A stretch of DNA of 64,000 nt from Mermis nigrescens (Eukaryota; Nematoda; Enoplea; Mermithida; Mermithidae), in the NCBI GenBank assembly GCA_036768485.1, contig JAVLUZ010000157.1:15317877-15381876 (forward strand), read 5' to 3'. The translations under genes and the position numbers were made by a program. Below are positions 52,782 through 64,000 of the stretch, piece after piece. The number at the start of each line of letters is the position of its first letter. Within the stretch, counting starts at the first letter, position 1. The notes below the pieces were generated by a model. The model was not told where the DNA came from, made no database searches, and saw only the letters and a program-made list of their open reading frames with translations.

Positions 52782-53864
52782 CAGGCCCGTATCCATGGGG
52801 GTGGGGGGCATACGTGGGCAGCAAGAAAATTCTGGGGGGTGCAAGATTTTTTTGAAGGTCAAAAAATGGCCCTAGAAATGGTGGTATGGCGATAAAAACA
52901 CCATTTTTCGACGTTTCTCATCAAGCACTATCCATTGGCATCAAAAAATTGCGAAAAAAACGAAAAAAAATTTCAAAAATTGAATTCTGGGGGGGTTATT
53001 TTGATTTCTGGGGGGTATTTTGGTTTCTAGGGGGTATTTTGATTTCTGGGGGAAAGGTATTTTGGTCCCCCACGCCCAGGTGTGGTGGGGAGCCTGCCCC
53101 CTCCGAAATGGGGAAAAATCTTTGTTTCTCCCAAGGGTCCCCCAAAGGAAAAACTTAAAAATTGGCGAAGTGCGTCTAAAACACCGCCAGAACAGGTTTT
53201 TAGCGTACTTTTGAGCAAGTAAACTCAAAATTTTCCAGCGCTTCGCGCCGGATTTATTGTTTATGTATAGTTTTGTCTTCTAAACCGCTAAAAATCGTTC
53301 AAATTTAAGTTAGACATAGAGAGCATGTCAATTTTTTCCAGCGCTGTGCGCCGGATTCATTGTTCAGCTATAGTTTTTGCCTTCTAGCTCACTCAAAACA
53401 GCTCAAATTTGAGGTTTGACTTGGGAAACATGAAATTTTTCCGGCGCTTCGCGCCGTATTTATTGTTTATATATGTTTTTTGTCTTCTAGCCCGCTCAAA
53501 ACCGCTCAAATTTGAACTTGACATGCAGAATGTGTCAATTTTTCGGCCCTTGGCGCCGAATTATTCATTATCTGCATTGTTTTTCTCTGTAAAAGCACAA
53601 TGATTAATTGCAAAAGCAAGAGATAAGAAATAATTCGTCGATTAAGTGATGTGAAATCAGCTTAAATGATAAATTTGCTGTATATCAATATGTATGAAAT
53701 AGAGTGAAAAAATTTTTGAAATTTTTCTTCACCATCGTATAGAACTCGCCGAGATACGCTCGAAACTGCCTTTATTTTCGCCTATCTCCTTATGGTTTTC
53801 GAGATATCTGGCCTCAAAAATTTTCGGACCCCCCCCCCGAAATAAAATCCTGGATACGGGCCTG
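52782..53864. mobile_element. hAT-type MITE family C, long copy 1
   Basis: Starts CAGGCCCGTATCCATGG and ends TCCTGGATACGGGCCTG. The flanking octamers CTGCAGCG and CTGTAGGC match at 6 of 8. It contains four spaced GGCGC-type hairpins, each followed by a related block of about 100 bp. A second MITE (52809-53084) is inserted near its left end. In HADHA intron 9. Confidence 0.75.
52809..53084. mobile_element. CATACGTGGGC-family MITE, copy 2 (nested)
   Basis: Same family as 14798-15018: starts CATACGTGGGCAGC and ends GCCCAGGTGTG. The flanking octamers GTGGGGGG and GTGGGGAG match at 7 of 8. Nested in the family C element. Confidence 0.7.
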
Positions 53865-55284
53865 CTGTAGGCATATATGTAAAATAAACAATTCAAACTT
53901 TGCAAGAGTGTAGACCAATGCTCGCTTGTTTGTTCGGTAAAATTTCATAACGTGAAAAAGAGTTCTTCTAAATTCATGGCTTTTCTCATAAACTCACAGG
54001 GTTCGAGTTTTGGCGGAAAAAAATTTTTTGAAGATGTTGCTAAAATGGTAAGATCTAATAAATCTTATAGAAATATGAATAAAATTCGTATACAAAATGC
54101 AGATTTAAAGTACTGCACACTTGAAAAGGCAATTTTTTGGCCCTGAAAGCGCCTGTCAGCAAAAAATCAATGACTTCGTTGATCAAGTTGCCTATTTTTA
54201 AAAGTGGCTGTCAAATCTGGCAGAGAGGCCATTGTGAGTACCACTTACTGTGACATTACAGAAACACGTTTCAATTGTATTGAATATAATTTTTACGTTT
54301 TGTTTTCAATGTTTATTTCTCTAAACGCTGAAGTTAGAGCAGTCTATGTACGTGCATTGCTTCATAAATTATAAGCGGCCATTGCCATCTTAGCCAAAAT
54401 TTACAAAAAGTTTTCGCGGCAAAACTCGAAGTATATTTCTTTACGAGGAAAGCCCTGAATTCAAAAAAAAAATCTTTCCCATGTTATAAAATTTTACTGC
54501 ACGAGTAAGCAGACATTGGACCACACCAGGCACGTAGCTGGTAGGCAAAAATAATGGGTTTTTTGGCGTTCCTCAGCAAGCTCTAAACTATGAAGAAGAA
54601 ATTTTGTTAATTTCTAGGAGAGTTAATTTGATTTCAGTCATTTTCAAATGTAAAAAAGTTGTATAAATGGTCCACAAATGATTTCTAAACATTACATCCA
54701 AGCTTGACACTGTGTTTCATCTGTTTTGTACTCAATTGTACCATTGCAAAGAAAAACAATACGAGAAATAAATAATCATGCGCAGAGAACCTGAAACTTT
54801 CGACATATTGGCCGTGTGTTACTCAAACTTGGCTGTTCACGAGAAAAAATAATAAAAAAAATTAATCCGGCGCGAAGCGCTGAAAATTTTGGGATTATTT
54901 GAAATTATTTAAATTATTTAAATTATTTAAATAATTTAAAAATTTAAACACTAATATTGAATTTTCGCTACATAATATGCATTTTTTAATGCGGTACCCT
55001 TTTTAATTGAAACACCCTGTGTATGTTATTGAATCTCAGATATCTCCTTTGGCAGCCTTCATAACGGACACATATGCACATATGCACATACATGTGACAG
55101 ATCGATGTTTTGAGTTGGGTTCTACTGCCATTTTCAGGAAGGCGGTCGGTAAGTGACTCTAATTTCTGGCCCAAAATATTTAAAAAACATCTAAAAATGG
55201 CCAAAAACATACATTTCTTCCAAAAATTGGAGGAGGTCAAAGTTTTCTGGCTTTGAGAGAATGAGGATGACCGACTAGACCACA

Positions 55285-56455
55285 CAGGCCCGTATCCAGG
55301 ATTTTATTTCGGGGGGGGCCGAAAATTTTGAGACCAGATATCTCGAGAACCATTAGGAGATAGGTGAAAATAAAGACAGTTTTGAGCGTATCTCGGCGAG
55401 CTCTATACAACGGTGAAGAAAAATTTCAACAAAAAAATTAAAAAATTTTCACTTTATTTCATTTTGATATACAGCAAATTTATCATTTAAGCTGATTTCT
55501 CATCACCTAATCGGCGAATTATTTCTTATCTTGTGCCTTTGTACTTAATCATTGTGCTTTACAGAGAAAAACAATACGGATAATTAATAATTCGGCGCGA
55601 GGCGCCGAAAAATTGACATGCTCTGCATATCAACCTCAAATTTGAGCGGTTTTGAGCGGACTAGAAGACAAAAAAACATAAATAAACAATAGATACGGCG
55701 CGAAGCGCCGGAAAAATTTCATGTTTCAAATGTCATAACTCAAATTTGAGCTGTTTTCAGTGAGCTAGAAGGCAAAAACTATAACTAAACAATGAATCTG
55801 GCGCACAGCGCTAGAAAAAATTGACATGCTCTCTATATCTAACTCTAATCTGAGCGATTTTTAGCGGTTCAGAAGACAAAACTATACCTAAACAATAAAT
55901 CCGGCGCGAATCGCCGGAAAATTTTGACTTTACTAGCTCAAAAGTACGCTAAAAACCTGTTTAGGCGCTGTTTCAGACGCACTTCGCCAATTTTTCATTC
56001 TTCCCTTCGGGGGACCCTTGAGAGAAACAAAAATTTTTCCCATTTCGGGGGGGGGGGCAGGACCCCCGCCCCCTGGATACAGGCCTTTTCCCATGTCATA
56101 ACTCATATTTGAGCTGTTTTGAGTGAGCTAGAAGGCAAAAACTATAGCTAATTAATGAATCCGGCGCAAAGCGTTAGAAAAAAATTGACATACTTTCTAT
56201 GTCTAACTCAAATTTGAGCGATTTTCAGCGGTTTATAGAGAAAACCTTACATAAACAATAAATCCGGCGCGAAGCGCGGAAAATTTTGTGTTTTCTAGCT
56301 CAAAAGTACACTAAAAACCTGTTTTGGCGGTGTTTCAGACCAACTTCGCCAATTTTTCATCTTTCCCTTTGGGGGACCCTTGGGAAAAACAAAATTTTTT
56401 CCTCATTTCGGGGGGGGGGGGGCAGGCCCCCCCCCTCCCCTGGATACGAGGCCTG
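55285..56455. mobile_element. hAT-type MITE family C, long copy 2 (inverted relative to copy 1)
   Basis: Starts CAGGCCCGTATCCAGG and ends CCTGGATACGAGGCCTG. The flanking octamers AGACCACA and AGACCACG match at 7 of 8. Its body is the reverse complement of the copy at 52782. A near-terminal sequence at about 56085 and a repeated right half (56090-56455) show an internal duplication. In HADHA intron 9. Confidence 0.75.
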
Positions 56456-57059
56456 AGACCACGTATAACAGATGCATATGGTCAAGCCCGCAAGGTGGGT
56501 GAAATCTTGGAGATTGAGACCAATAAATTAAGTGTTCACTGTCCAGCATACTCTTTGTATTCGACAAAGATTGTTCCCGATATACATATGCTTTTTTGGG
56601 ATTGTCTTTGTAGATTTTCAAAGATTTTTGGGATGAAAAAATTATACAGATGTCTAAGCTTTCTGTAAATTTTCGGCGCAAAATTTTCTGATACCTGTCT
56701 TATTTCTCTTTATGTTTTTTTAAGAGATACGCGAAAATAATAGCATTTTCGAGCGTTTCTCGACGATCTACGCCATGGTGAAGAAAAAATTTTGAGCAAA
56801 TCGGAATATTTTCTGCTTGATTTCAAACTTTTTATAAAAAATCTGTCCTTTATCCTATCTGTTTGACTAATTTCTCAATATCGAGCTAAAGCCTGACTCC
56901 AATACATTGCGAAATTCTTGTCTTTGCATTTAATTATGTGGTTTTACAATGAAGACTAATGCAGATAATAATAAATGGGCGCGAAGCACCGAAAAATTTT
57001 GACATATTAGCTATTTCTAAGTCAAATCTGTGCTTCTAAGGTAAGAAATATGACAGAAA

Positions 57060-57505
57060 CAGTGTTTTTGTATTCGGCAAAGATTTGTTTCCGATGTACA
57101 AAGACTTTTGGGGACCGTCTTTGTACGTGTACAAAGATTTTGGGGAAGGCAGAAACTGCAAAAAAAATTTCAAAATTCGCAAAAATATTCGACGCTTCGC
57201 GCTGAAATGAGTAATTGTGTGTTCTATATATCTTTATGATGTCAGAAATTGCATTTTGAAAGGAAAAACGTCAAATTTTTCGGCGCTTCGCGCCGTTTTG
57301 AGACGATTATTAGTGATTTTTGCCCGCATAGACCCCGGAATTAGCTAAAATACACTATCAAAGGTCGAACAACTGTTTTTGCCACACTTAAATCGCTACT
57401 GTATGATATAATAGTATTCAAAAATTTAAGTGTACAAAATGTACAAAAGACTTTCAGGGACCACCTTTGCACATGTTCAAACGGACCTTGTACAAAAAAA
57501 CATTG
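57060..57505 (+). mobile_element. hAT-type MITE family A, copy 7
   Basis: Ends CAGTGTTTTTGTATTCGG and GTACAAAAAAACATTG, with a perfect 8-bp duplication GACAGAAA (57052-57059, 57506-57513). In HADHA intron 9. A truncated relative lies just upstream at about 56555-56675. Confidence 0.92.
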
Positions 57506-57720
57506 GACAGAAAGCCGAAAATTTTGAGTTTAGTAGCGAGTGGTAAAAACGCAGTTTGGCTGTCCCTTTCATAGACTTGGAGGGTTTTTAATTTTTTCCT
57601 TTGGTTGACCCTTGTGAAAAATAAAAATATTTTTTCATTTCGATGGGGGAGAGGGCCAGCCCCTTCCCTCCCCTCCCCTGCCCCCGGCTGGTTACGCCCC
57701 TGCCTACATATATACATATA

Positions 57721-58256
57721 CAGGGTGTCACGAAATGATAGCCCCCTCCAAAAATTGATTTCAGGGTACGATAGAAAAAATCTGTAAGCACTATCTTGTA
57801 GAGCATTCAATTCTGCTTTGAGTAGTAAAAAGTGATTTATACATTGCAAAAAAGAAATTTTTACAAGTAGCTCTAAATAAGATCTATCTCAGTAAAGTTG
57901 TGACGAATCGATTAGAAAAGCTCGTGCACATGAAGTCAGAAATCGGTAGCTATTCTGCAGAAACAGCATCGAAAAATTGGCGTATGGTGTTAAATGAATT
58001 AGAATATGATGCGTAATTGTCTGACAATCTGTTATGTTTGTTCATGACTATGCATTTAAGGCAGGTCGACTGTGAAATTCGAAATACTGAGATATTTTTT
58101 GTTTCTGATCAATAAAAAATTAACCGGTGCACATTGCGCTTTGATAAAATAAGCATCCGCCGCAGAATTGAATACTCTACAACATGGTCTTTGTATATTT
58201 TTTCCATGATCCTTGAAAGTCGGTTTCTGGAGGGGCTATCATTTCGTGACACCCTG
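57721..58256. mobile_element. mariner-type TA-flanked element, copy 2
   Basis: Ends CAGGGTGTCACGAAATGATA and TATCATTTCGTGACACCCTG, flanked by TA. 536 bp, in opposite orientation to 45320-45896. In HADHA intron 9. Confidence 0.88.
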
Positions 58257-58560
58257 TAGATAAATGCATATATGATTCAGAACCTTGACATTCTACTCTG
58301 TGATAATGGTGCGCCTTTAAAAACTGAAATGGTCGAGAATTGTTCCGTTTGTTGGGATTTTGACTTGATTTATAAAAATTATAAGTCTGGAATACAAAAG
58401 ATTAGACCAGTTTTCGATCTTCCGTCTACGAATTAATTGCTTGAATTTGGCTGCATTGCGAATCAGTCCTTTTTTCGACAGAATTTTAAATTTCGTTTTT
58501 CTCTTTCAACTGGTCTTATTACGTTGCGTGGCGATTCATTTATGATTTTTTATGTTTTAG

Positions 58561-58731
58561 AAATTTAGCCGTGATCGGAGCCGGTTTAATGGGTGCTGGA
58601 ATAGCTCAGGTTTCCATGGATAAAGGTTATAAGGTGGTGCTGAAGGACATAAGTCAAAAAGCACTCGTGCGTGGCCAAGACCAAATATTTTCTAATCTTA
58701 AGGAAACTGTAAAACGGAAGAAAATTTCGAG
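58561..58731 (+). CDS. HADHA: HADHA, exon 10
   Basis: Acceptor TATGTTTTAG|AAATTT and donor TCGAG|GTACAA. Encodes NLAVIGAGLMGAGIAQVSMD, then KGYKVVLKDISQKALVRGQD. The GxGxxG loop (GAGLMG) and the aspartate after VVLK are the NAD-binding elements of 3-hydroxyacyl-CoA dehydrogenase. Phase 2 in and out. It lies after an 11.3-kb intron. Confidence 0.93.
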
Positions 58732-59761
58732 GTACAATTTTTCCTTTGGCCCGGAGAGCACTATATTTTAATGCTTTTACACTATGCCTGTGCATAGAGA
58801 TTAATAGGTATATTTACTATTTTACTATTTATTTAAGAAAAAAATAAAATTTTTCAAGGAAATTTTCAATCCCATATTAGAAATTTTTCCCAAGTCCGCA
58901 TTTTCAATGAACATTAGGTGGGTACAGTTTTTTCTTGCAGAAATCTTCCTTAAGATTTCCGTTCGTAATAAATAACTTATCGAAGAAAGCGACTTATCTG
59001 CATAAAAGTGCAATATGTCAAGCATTTTACTCGATAAAATGCACATCTAGGTGTAATCTTATCAGTTCCTCGTGTCTAGAAAATTTTTTAAATCTTATTT
59101 ATCCTACCATTTTCTTCTGAGCTTCGCTGTCACCTAAAAAGTAGATATATCTGTATTTATTTTTTAATAAATTGCACCATCTGCTGCATTAAGTTTCGCA
59201 TTCTTGCTACCTTTTTTTAACCTTCAATTTTTGCACTAATCTGGCGCTGAATGGAACGTAATAATGCGAATGCATGTGCAGTAGGGAAAATGAGGATCAA
59301 AACGGTAAGACCAATTAATAATTAATCAAGTGCGTCAATCATTTCGGGAATTCTCAGCCTGTGGCTAGTTTATTTTTAATTCAGTATGTTTAAATACTTC
59401 CAATATTTATCAGGACATTGGTTGCCTTAATTTGCTAAGCTTCTTCAATTAATAGGCTTTTAGACTTCTATTTCTTATCGAAAGTGAGACTTTTTGGTTT
59501 TATTTAAGGATGGGGCTGTTCAATATTTGGTCGTGATTCATAGAATAGCATCCTCAATATATTACGAAATTCAATGTACTTTTTTGGGCATAAATTTGTT
59601 TTGTCCTCGTAATCTTTGTTTAACAGTAAGTGAATTTCAGTTCTACTCCATCTAAGCCTCTTGATTTTTAGCAAAACATGCGCTGCTCCATGCACTTTTT
59701 GGAATTATAGAAGTATAAATCGCTGAACCCACTTGATGTACTTAGTATCATATGATCGAAG

Positions 59762-60208
59762 CAGTGTTTTTTTTTGTATTCGGCAAAGATTTTTCCCGAT
59801 GTACAAAGACTTTTCGGGACCGTCTTTGTACGTGTACAAAGATTTTTGGGAAGACAAAAATTGCAAAAAAGGTCTAAAATTCGCAAAATTTTCGGCGCTT
59901 CGCGCCGAACTGAAGTAATTGTGTGTTCTATATATCTTTATAATGGCAGAAATTGCATTTCCAAAGGAAAAATGTCAAATTTTTCGGCGCTTCGCGCCGT
60001 TCTGAGACGATTATTAGTGATTTTTGCCGCCAGAAACCCAGAAATTTGATAAAATACACTACCGAAGGTCGAACAACTCTGTTTTCACAACACTAAAATT
60101 GCTACTGTACCATATTTTAGTACCCAAAAGTTTCTGTGTACAAAATGTTCAAAGACTTTTGGGACCATGTTTGTACATGTACAATGGACCTTGTACAAAA
60201 AAATACTG
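59762..60208 (+). mobile_element. hAT-type MITE family A, copy 8
   Basis: Ends CAGTGTTTTTTTTTGTATTC and GTACAAAAAAATACTG, with a perfect 8-bp duplication GATCGAAG (59754-59761, 60209-60216). In HADHA intron 10. Confidence 0.92.
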
Positions 60209-61168
60209 GATCGAAGGCGACATTCTTGTTTGTGCGTCCAAGGGTATTCGTATCTAAATCTAAAACTTGCGCTACTCAGACGCATTTCTCTACAGGATTA
60301 GACATTTATGTACGTACATGCGAAGTCATCGTTAAAATTGCTGCCTTAAAATAGGTGCTCTTTTAAGCCTTTTTATCTACATCTGTAGCTCAAAAGGCTC
60401 GCTTTTTTCAGTGCTCTGCGCCGTACAGCCACTTTTGAACATATCTATCTAATTTTATCGAATACTATAGTGATTTTTTCTTTCCATACAAGAAAGAAAA
60501 GCATCGTCAAAAACTTCAAAAATAGTATTTTGGACGCAATCGTTTTATGCCTAAAAATGCGCTTCAGGATATATTTTTGGGGCTGAACCTTCACCTTTCA
60601 TAATTCCTATGCTGTACGTATTTGAACGTCGTCCCTTAGCTATTCAGATAGTCTTAGTTGTTGTATAGTTATGGAATACAGAGAAAATTTACAGTTTTCG
60701 GTGATCCTTTTCCATTCGACTATCTTTGTTTTGTTCCAGATTTTCAGCCATTTGGGAAAATTAGTTATTTAAGTCTGAATTTTGTTAGCTAATCATAGAT
60801 AAACACCATGGCTGGTTTGGGGACTAGCCAGGAAGATTCATTAGGCTAATATAGCCTCAAAATTTGTGTAGATTTGCGAAATAACGCAAAAATGACCTCA
60901 ATTCACAGTTCTAGATGATTTAAAATAGATATGTGCCTTCTTCTGCAAAAAACGCCTTGGCCATAATTTTGTATTGCTTGCCCTTTTCTCTTTTTGAATA
61001 GCTTTGTTTCTTAGAGCCCCATGTGCACGCCTAGGTTAGCTAACGCGAGTTACGGATAAGTTGAAATATTGTTTTTTACATCGTCATTCTCATGCTCTTT
61101 GCTTTGAATTTTTAATGCAACGTTATTTTTAATATGTTAATTTTCTTCCCCATTCTGCTATTTTTCAG

Positions 61169-61304
61169 CTTCGAACGAGATTTGCATATGGCTAATTTAT
61201 TTCCAACTACTGAATATGCCGATCTGAAAAATTCCGATTTAGTAATTGAAGCGGTGTTTGAGGATCTAAAATTAAAGCACAAAGTTATAGAAGAATTAGA
61301 AAAA
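61169..61304 (+). CDS. HADHA: HADHA, exon 11 (last one in the window)
   Basis: Acceptor ATTTTTCAG|CTTCGA and donor AAA|GTGAGA. Encodes FERDLHMANLFPTTEYADLK, then NSDLVIEAVFEDLKLKHKVI, the later strands of the Rossmann fold (family DMVIEAVFEDLSLKHRV). Phase 0 out. The catalytic serine/histidine segment and the C-terminal dehydrogenase domains are not found between here and 64000, so the gene continues beyond the window. Confidence 0.92.
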
Positions 61305-61849
61305 GTGAGAGCACTTTTTTGACTTTAATTGAATGGTTTAACTACACATTGATAGTAAATCATCTATTAAAAATCAGACGCTTCTGGGATTCCATCAGTT
61401 TGTTCAGAAAGAAAGTTTCCGATCGTCGAATTTTTAAATAAATGTGCGTAGCATTTCTTAAATATGGAAATCAGGTGAGAAGAGCAAGATTTCTGATGCC
61501 GACTTGGCTAATTCAAAGCGAAATAATCGATGTTTTAGTCGGCATCGCGGCCAAACATGCGCAGCGTTGAGAGTTCCGGGGTGGTTGAAATTTAAAAGTG
61601 CCTTTTTGGCCCCAAAAGTGGTGAATTGGCGTTAAAAACATCGTTTTTCGGCGTTTCTGACGAAGCCCTGTCTTTCTAGAGCATAAAAATATGCAATTTC
61701 GACATAAATACAATAAAATTCGGTTAAATTGAACAACATAAAGGGTGGCCCATAAAAAGGGCTACATTCCGATTCAACAGGTCACAACTTCGGCTGATGT
61801 GAATATCAGACGTTAGTAGCAGTGATCGGACCGAGGGTACTTTTTGGAC

Positions 61850-61930
61850 CCTCGGCCTCGGCCGAGGCCGAGGCGACTTAAAATCCTTGCCTCGGCCGAG
61901 GCCGAGGCCGAGGCCGAGGGTAATGCCGAG
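61850..61930. repeat. GGCCGAGG / CCTCGG hexamer array
   Basis: Runs of CCTCGG followed by CCGAGG, able to fold on themselves, interrupted by a short AT-rich spacer. It looks like the hexamer arrays of the hAT-like elements, but terminal repeats were not identified. In the HADHA intron after exon 11. Confidence 0.75.
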
Positions 61931-62561
61931 GGTCAAGCTTGAATACCTATACCCATAAATAGTACTCATAGAATATTTTGTATGCACATGAACTAGAGAA
62001 TAATCGTAATATTAAGCATTTATCGAATGTCAAACAATGCATTCTTATTTTCAAAAATAGTAGATCAAATGTGTGAAGGATTTATTGAATGAAGTCAGCA
62101 GCATGAAAGCATACTTAATTTAACAAGTTGCCGTTGATGAAGACTTGGAAAAGTTGATAAAAAATATGGCTGAACAAGCACTTAAATACTTTTGTTACTA
62201 TAAAGAAGAAAACAGTGTCGAAGAAATAAACGAACAAACGAAATAAGCTAAGTAAAGACAGAACTGTAGCCATTGTTGTGCTCGCTTTTGCAGTAATGCA
62301 TGTTTAAACACGCTTTTTCAGTCATCCAATTCTGGAGTGGTAGGTAATATGACGGAAACTGCACTGTACTTTCCGATCATACTTTCCCAAGGTCCAAAGT
62401 TGAGGGAAGGGTGAAATCCCAACATGGTGGACAAGTAAATTAAGTAATGTCTTTGTATGAGCGAACAGATTTTTGTAGATATTTTATATTAACATATTTT
62501 TAAAGATACACATTTTTACATACTGCCAGTGTGTGACCTGCAACCGGCATGCAGTCCTAAA

Positions 62562-62951
62562 CAGTGTTTTTTGTGCAAGATACCTTTTTACATGTACTAA
62601 GATGGTATCCAAAAGTCTTTGAACATTTTGTACATGCAAATTTTTGTGTACTATTATAGTATGGTACAGTAGTGATTTAGTGTGGTTGAACAGGGTTTTT
62701 CGACCTTTGGTAGTGTATCTTAGCTAAGTCCCGGGTTTCTGAATATTTGACATTTTTCCATTCTAAATGCAAATTCTACTATTTTAAAGATATATAGGAC
62801 AGACAATTACTGATGCGCCGAAAATTTTCGGAAATTTTACACCTTTTTACAGTTTTTGTCTCTCCAAAAATCTTTTCGCATGTACATACAAAGACGGTCC
62901 TGAAAAGTCTCTGTACATTATGAAAAATATTTGCCGAATACAAAAATCGTG
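62562..62951 (-). mobile_element. hAT-type MITE family A, copy 9 (diverged)
   Basis: Reverse orientation, ends CAGTGTTTTTTGTGCAAG and CAAAAATCGTG. The flanking octamers GTCCTAAA and GCCTTAAA match at 6 of 8. It has lost some of the internal hairpins. Confidence 0.75.
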
Positions 62952-62984
62952 GCCTTAAATGTGATAATTCGGCCTGAATTTAGT

Positions 62985-63420
62985 TGATAATATTAGTTCA
63001 TGAGCTTTTGATGAAATTTACACATAAAACTCGACTGAGAAAGCTAAAACAACTTGCACTGCAAAATCATAAGTATTACAGATATTGTAATATGCCAATT
63101 AGATCTTATAATAAGCATTACTGTGCTTAGAAATTCAATGCAACATCAGGATAAATTAGTCAATTTCATCTTTGAACGGCAAAAAAAACAAAGTTAATAA
63201 ATAGTACTTAATTTGCATAAAATTTTTAAAAACAGTATGAATAGATACAAAAGATATTTAAATCTGCATAAAGATGCCTAGATTATACAAAAATTGATTT
63301 TTTGAGTGTTTAATGCCCCTGCATCAATCTAAATACATTATATTAGCGATATTTTGCGCGAAGCACCGCAAATTTTTTGAAATATCCTAAAAAATACTGA
63401 AAAACGATATAATTAATATC
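62985..63420. repeat. dispersed repeat related to 45965-46260 and to the arm at 10893
   Basis: Shares 'gaaagctaaaa(t/c)aactt' and 'gcaaaatca' blocks with 45965-46260, and includes a single arm (63225-63310) of the palindrome found inside the 10680-13181 element. No ends were identified. Confidence 0.55.
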
Positions 63421-63595
63421 ACTTTGTCCAGGAAAGTACTTTAACATCGTATAAAAATGGCTCCAAAAAATGCGCAAGCCGAAATTAATTTTTGGCAAAA
63501 TCTGTATTTATTGGCCATTTTTAGGTGCGTTTTTGTAATTTTCGGCCGAAAATTCGTGATCATTTACCCCCTCTCCCATAAAAATGGCCGAAAAC

Positions 63596-63842
63596 CATAC
63601 GTGTAACAGAGGGACTTAAGAGAATTTTTTACCCACCCAGGGTTGGACGTCCTCCCAGACACCCTTCTCTCCAACATCAGAAAATTTTGACCCACCCTCC
63701 CCATTTTTGGCGAAAATTTGCGCTTTGCTGGCTATTTTAAGGTGCTTTTGCCATTTTTGACATAGAATTAGAGTCGCTAATACCCCTCCTTCTTAAAATG
63801 GCCAGGGACCCCTACCCCAAATTTCTAGCCGTTACATGTATG
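63596..63842. mobile_element. possible MITE (CATACGTGTAACAG ends)
   Basis: Starts CATACGTGTAACAGAGGG and ends GCCGTTACATGTATG. The flanking octamers CCGAAAAC and CCGAGGAG match at only 5 of 8. Same family as 10065-10289 and 35959-36164. Confidence 0.5.
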
Positions 63843-64000
63843 CCGAGGAGCCCCTCCCGAAAATTTTGAGCTGTTACATGTTTCATAGTGATAGTTTGTC
63901 TATTTACTCTTGCTTACATTCAAAAATACTGTATCACTTCGTGAAATTCTAATAGTTAGCTGCACTTTTGCCATAGTAAAAATTAAATTCAAAAATATTC

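Noticed and set aside
53952..54146. Lysine-rich open frame that looks protein-like
   Set aside because: No family resemblance, no splice context with neighbours, and it lies inside a HADHA intron among repeats.
54530..55284. Element starting CAGGCACGTAGC near 54530, preceded by GACCACAC, which also occurs at 55278
   Set aside because: The second GACCACAC overlaps the duplication of the family C element, and no matching right end precedes it. Coincidence cannot be excluded.
61305..64000. Further HADHA exons to the right of exon 11
   Set aside because: I looked for the conserved serine/histidine motif segment and the GPGF region and found neither; only repeats and AT-rich intron sequence are visible.

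Overview
This is a gene-poor, AT-rich, repeat-dense stretch of an invertebrate animal nuclear genome. Spliceosomal GT-AG introns, mitochondrial-enzyme genes with animal-type exon structure and many hAT-like MITEs argue for a metazoan. An arthropod-like invertebrate is my best guess, but nothing seen here fixes the phylum. There are no rRNA or tRNA genes, CRISPR arrays or operons that I can see.

Left part (1-15.3 kb): a plus-strand gene for decaprenyl-diphosphate synthase subunit 2 (PDSS2/COQ1B-like, ubiquinone side-chain synthesis). Exons are at 2151-2341, 4125-4253, 7457-7785, 8679-8794 and 15105-15269, with a doubtful exon at 13465-13518 and a poly(A) signal at 15309. Its introns hold several MITEs and a 2.5-kb non-autonomous hAT element (10680-13181).

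Middle (15.5-24.7 kb): a complete, apparently young Ty3/gypsy-type LTR retroelement (15458-24669). Its two 213-bp LTRs are identical and flanked by a 4-bp TATG duplication. ORF1 is one long frame encoding Gag, then a complete envelope-like glycoprotein, then the aspartic protease. RT, RNase H and integrase follow in a -1 frame behind an A AAA AAA heptamer. The glycoprotein looks like the class III glycoproteins of chuviruses and lies between Gag and protease, instead of after pol. This is the most unusual object in the window.

Right part (29-64 kb): a possible small minus-strand gene (about 29007-29201), then a long plus-strand gene for the mitochondrial trifunctional protein alpha subunit (HADHA). 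Eleven coding exons are visible from 29922 to 61304. They cover the presequence, the enoyl-CoA hydratase domain and the start of the 3-hydroxyacyl-CoA dehydrogenase Rossmann fold. The rest of the gene lies beyond the right edge. Introns reach 11.3 kb and are packed with MITEs.

Repeat landscape: nine complete copies of a hAT-type MITE with CAGTG/CACTG ends and 8-bp duplications, several other hAT-type MITE families, and three larger non-autonomous elements whose ends carry arrays of self-complementary hexamers (GGTACC, GGATCC, GGCACC/GGTGCC). There is also a TA-flanked family in inverted copies around HADHA exon 9, a 467-bp tandem repeat and large palindromes. A hairpin motif, GGCGC-TTC-GCGCC, recurs about 40 times across families that otherwise look unrelated.
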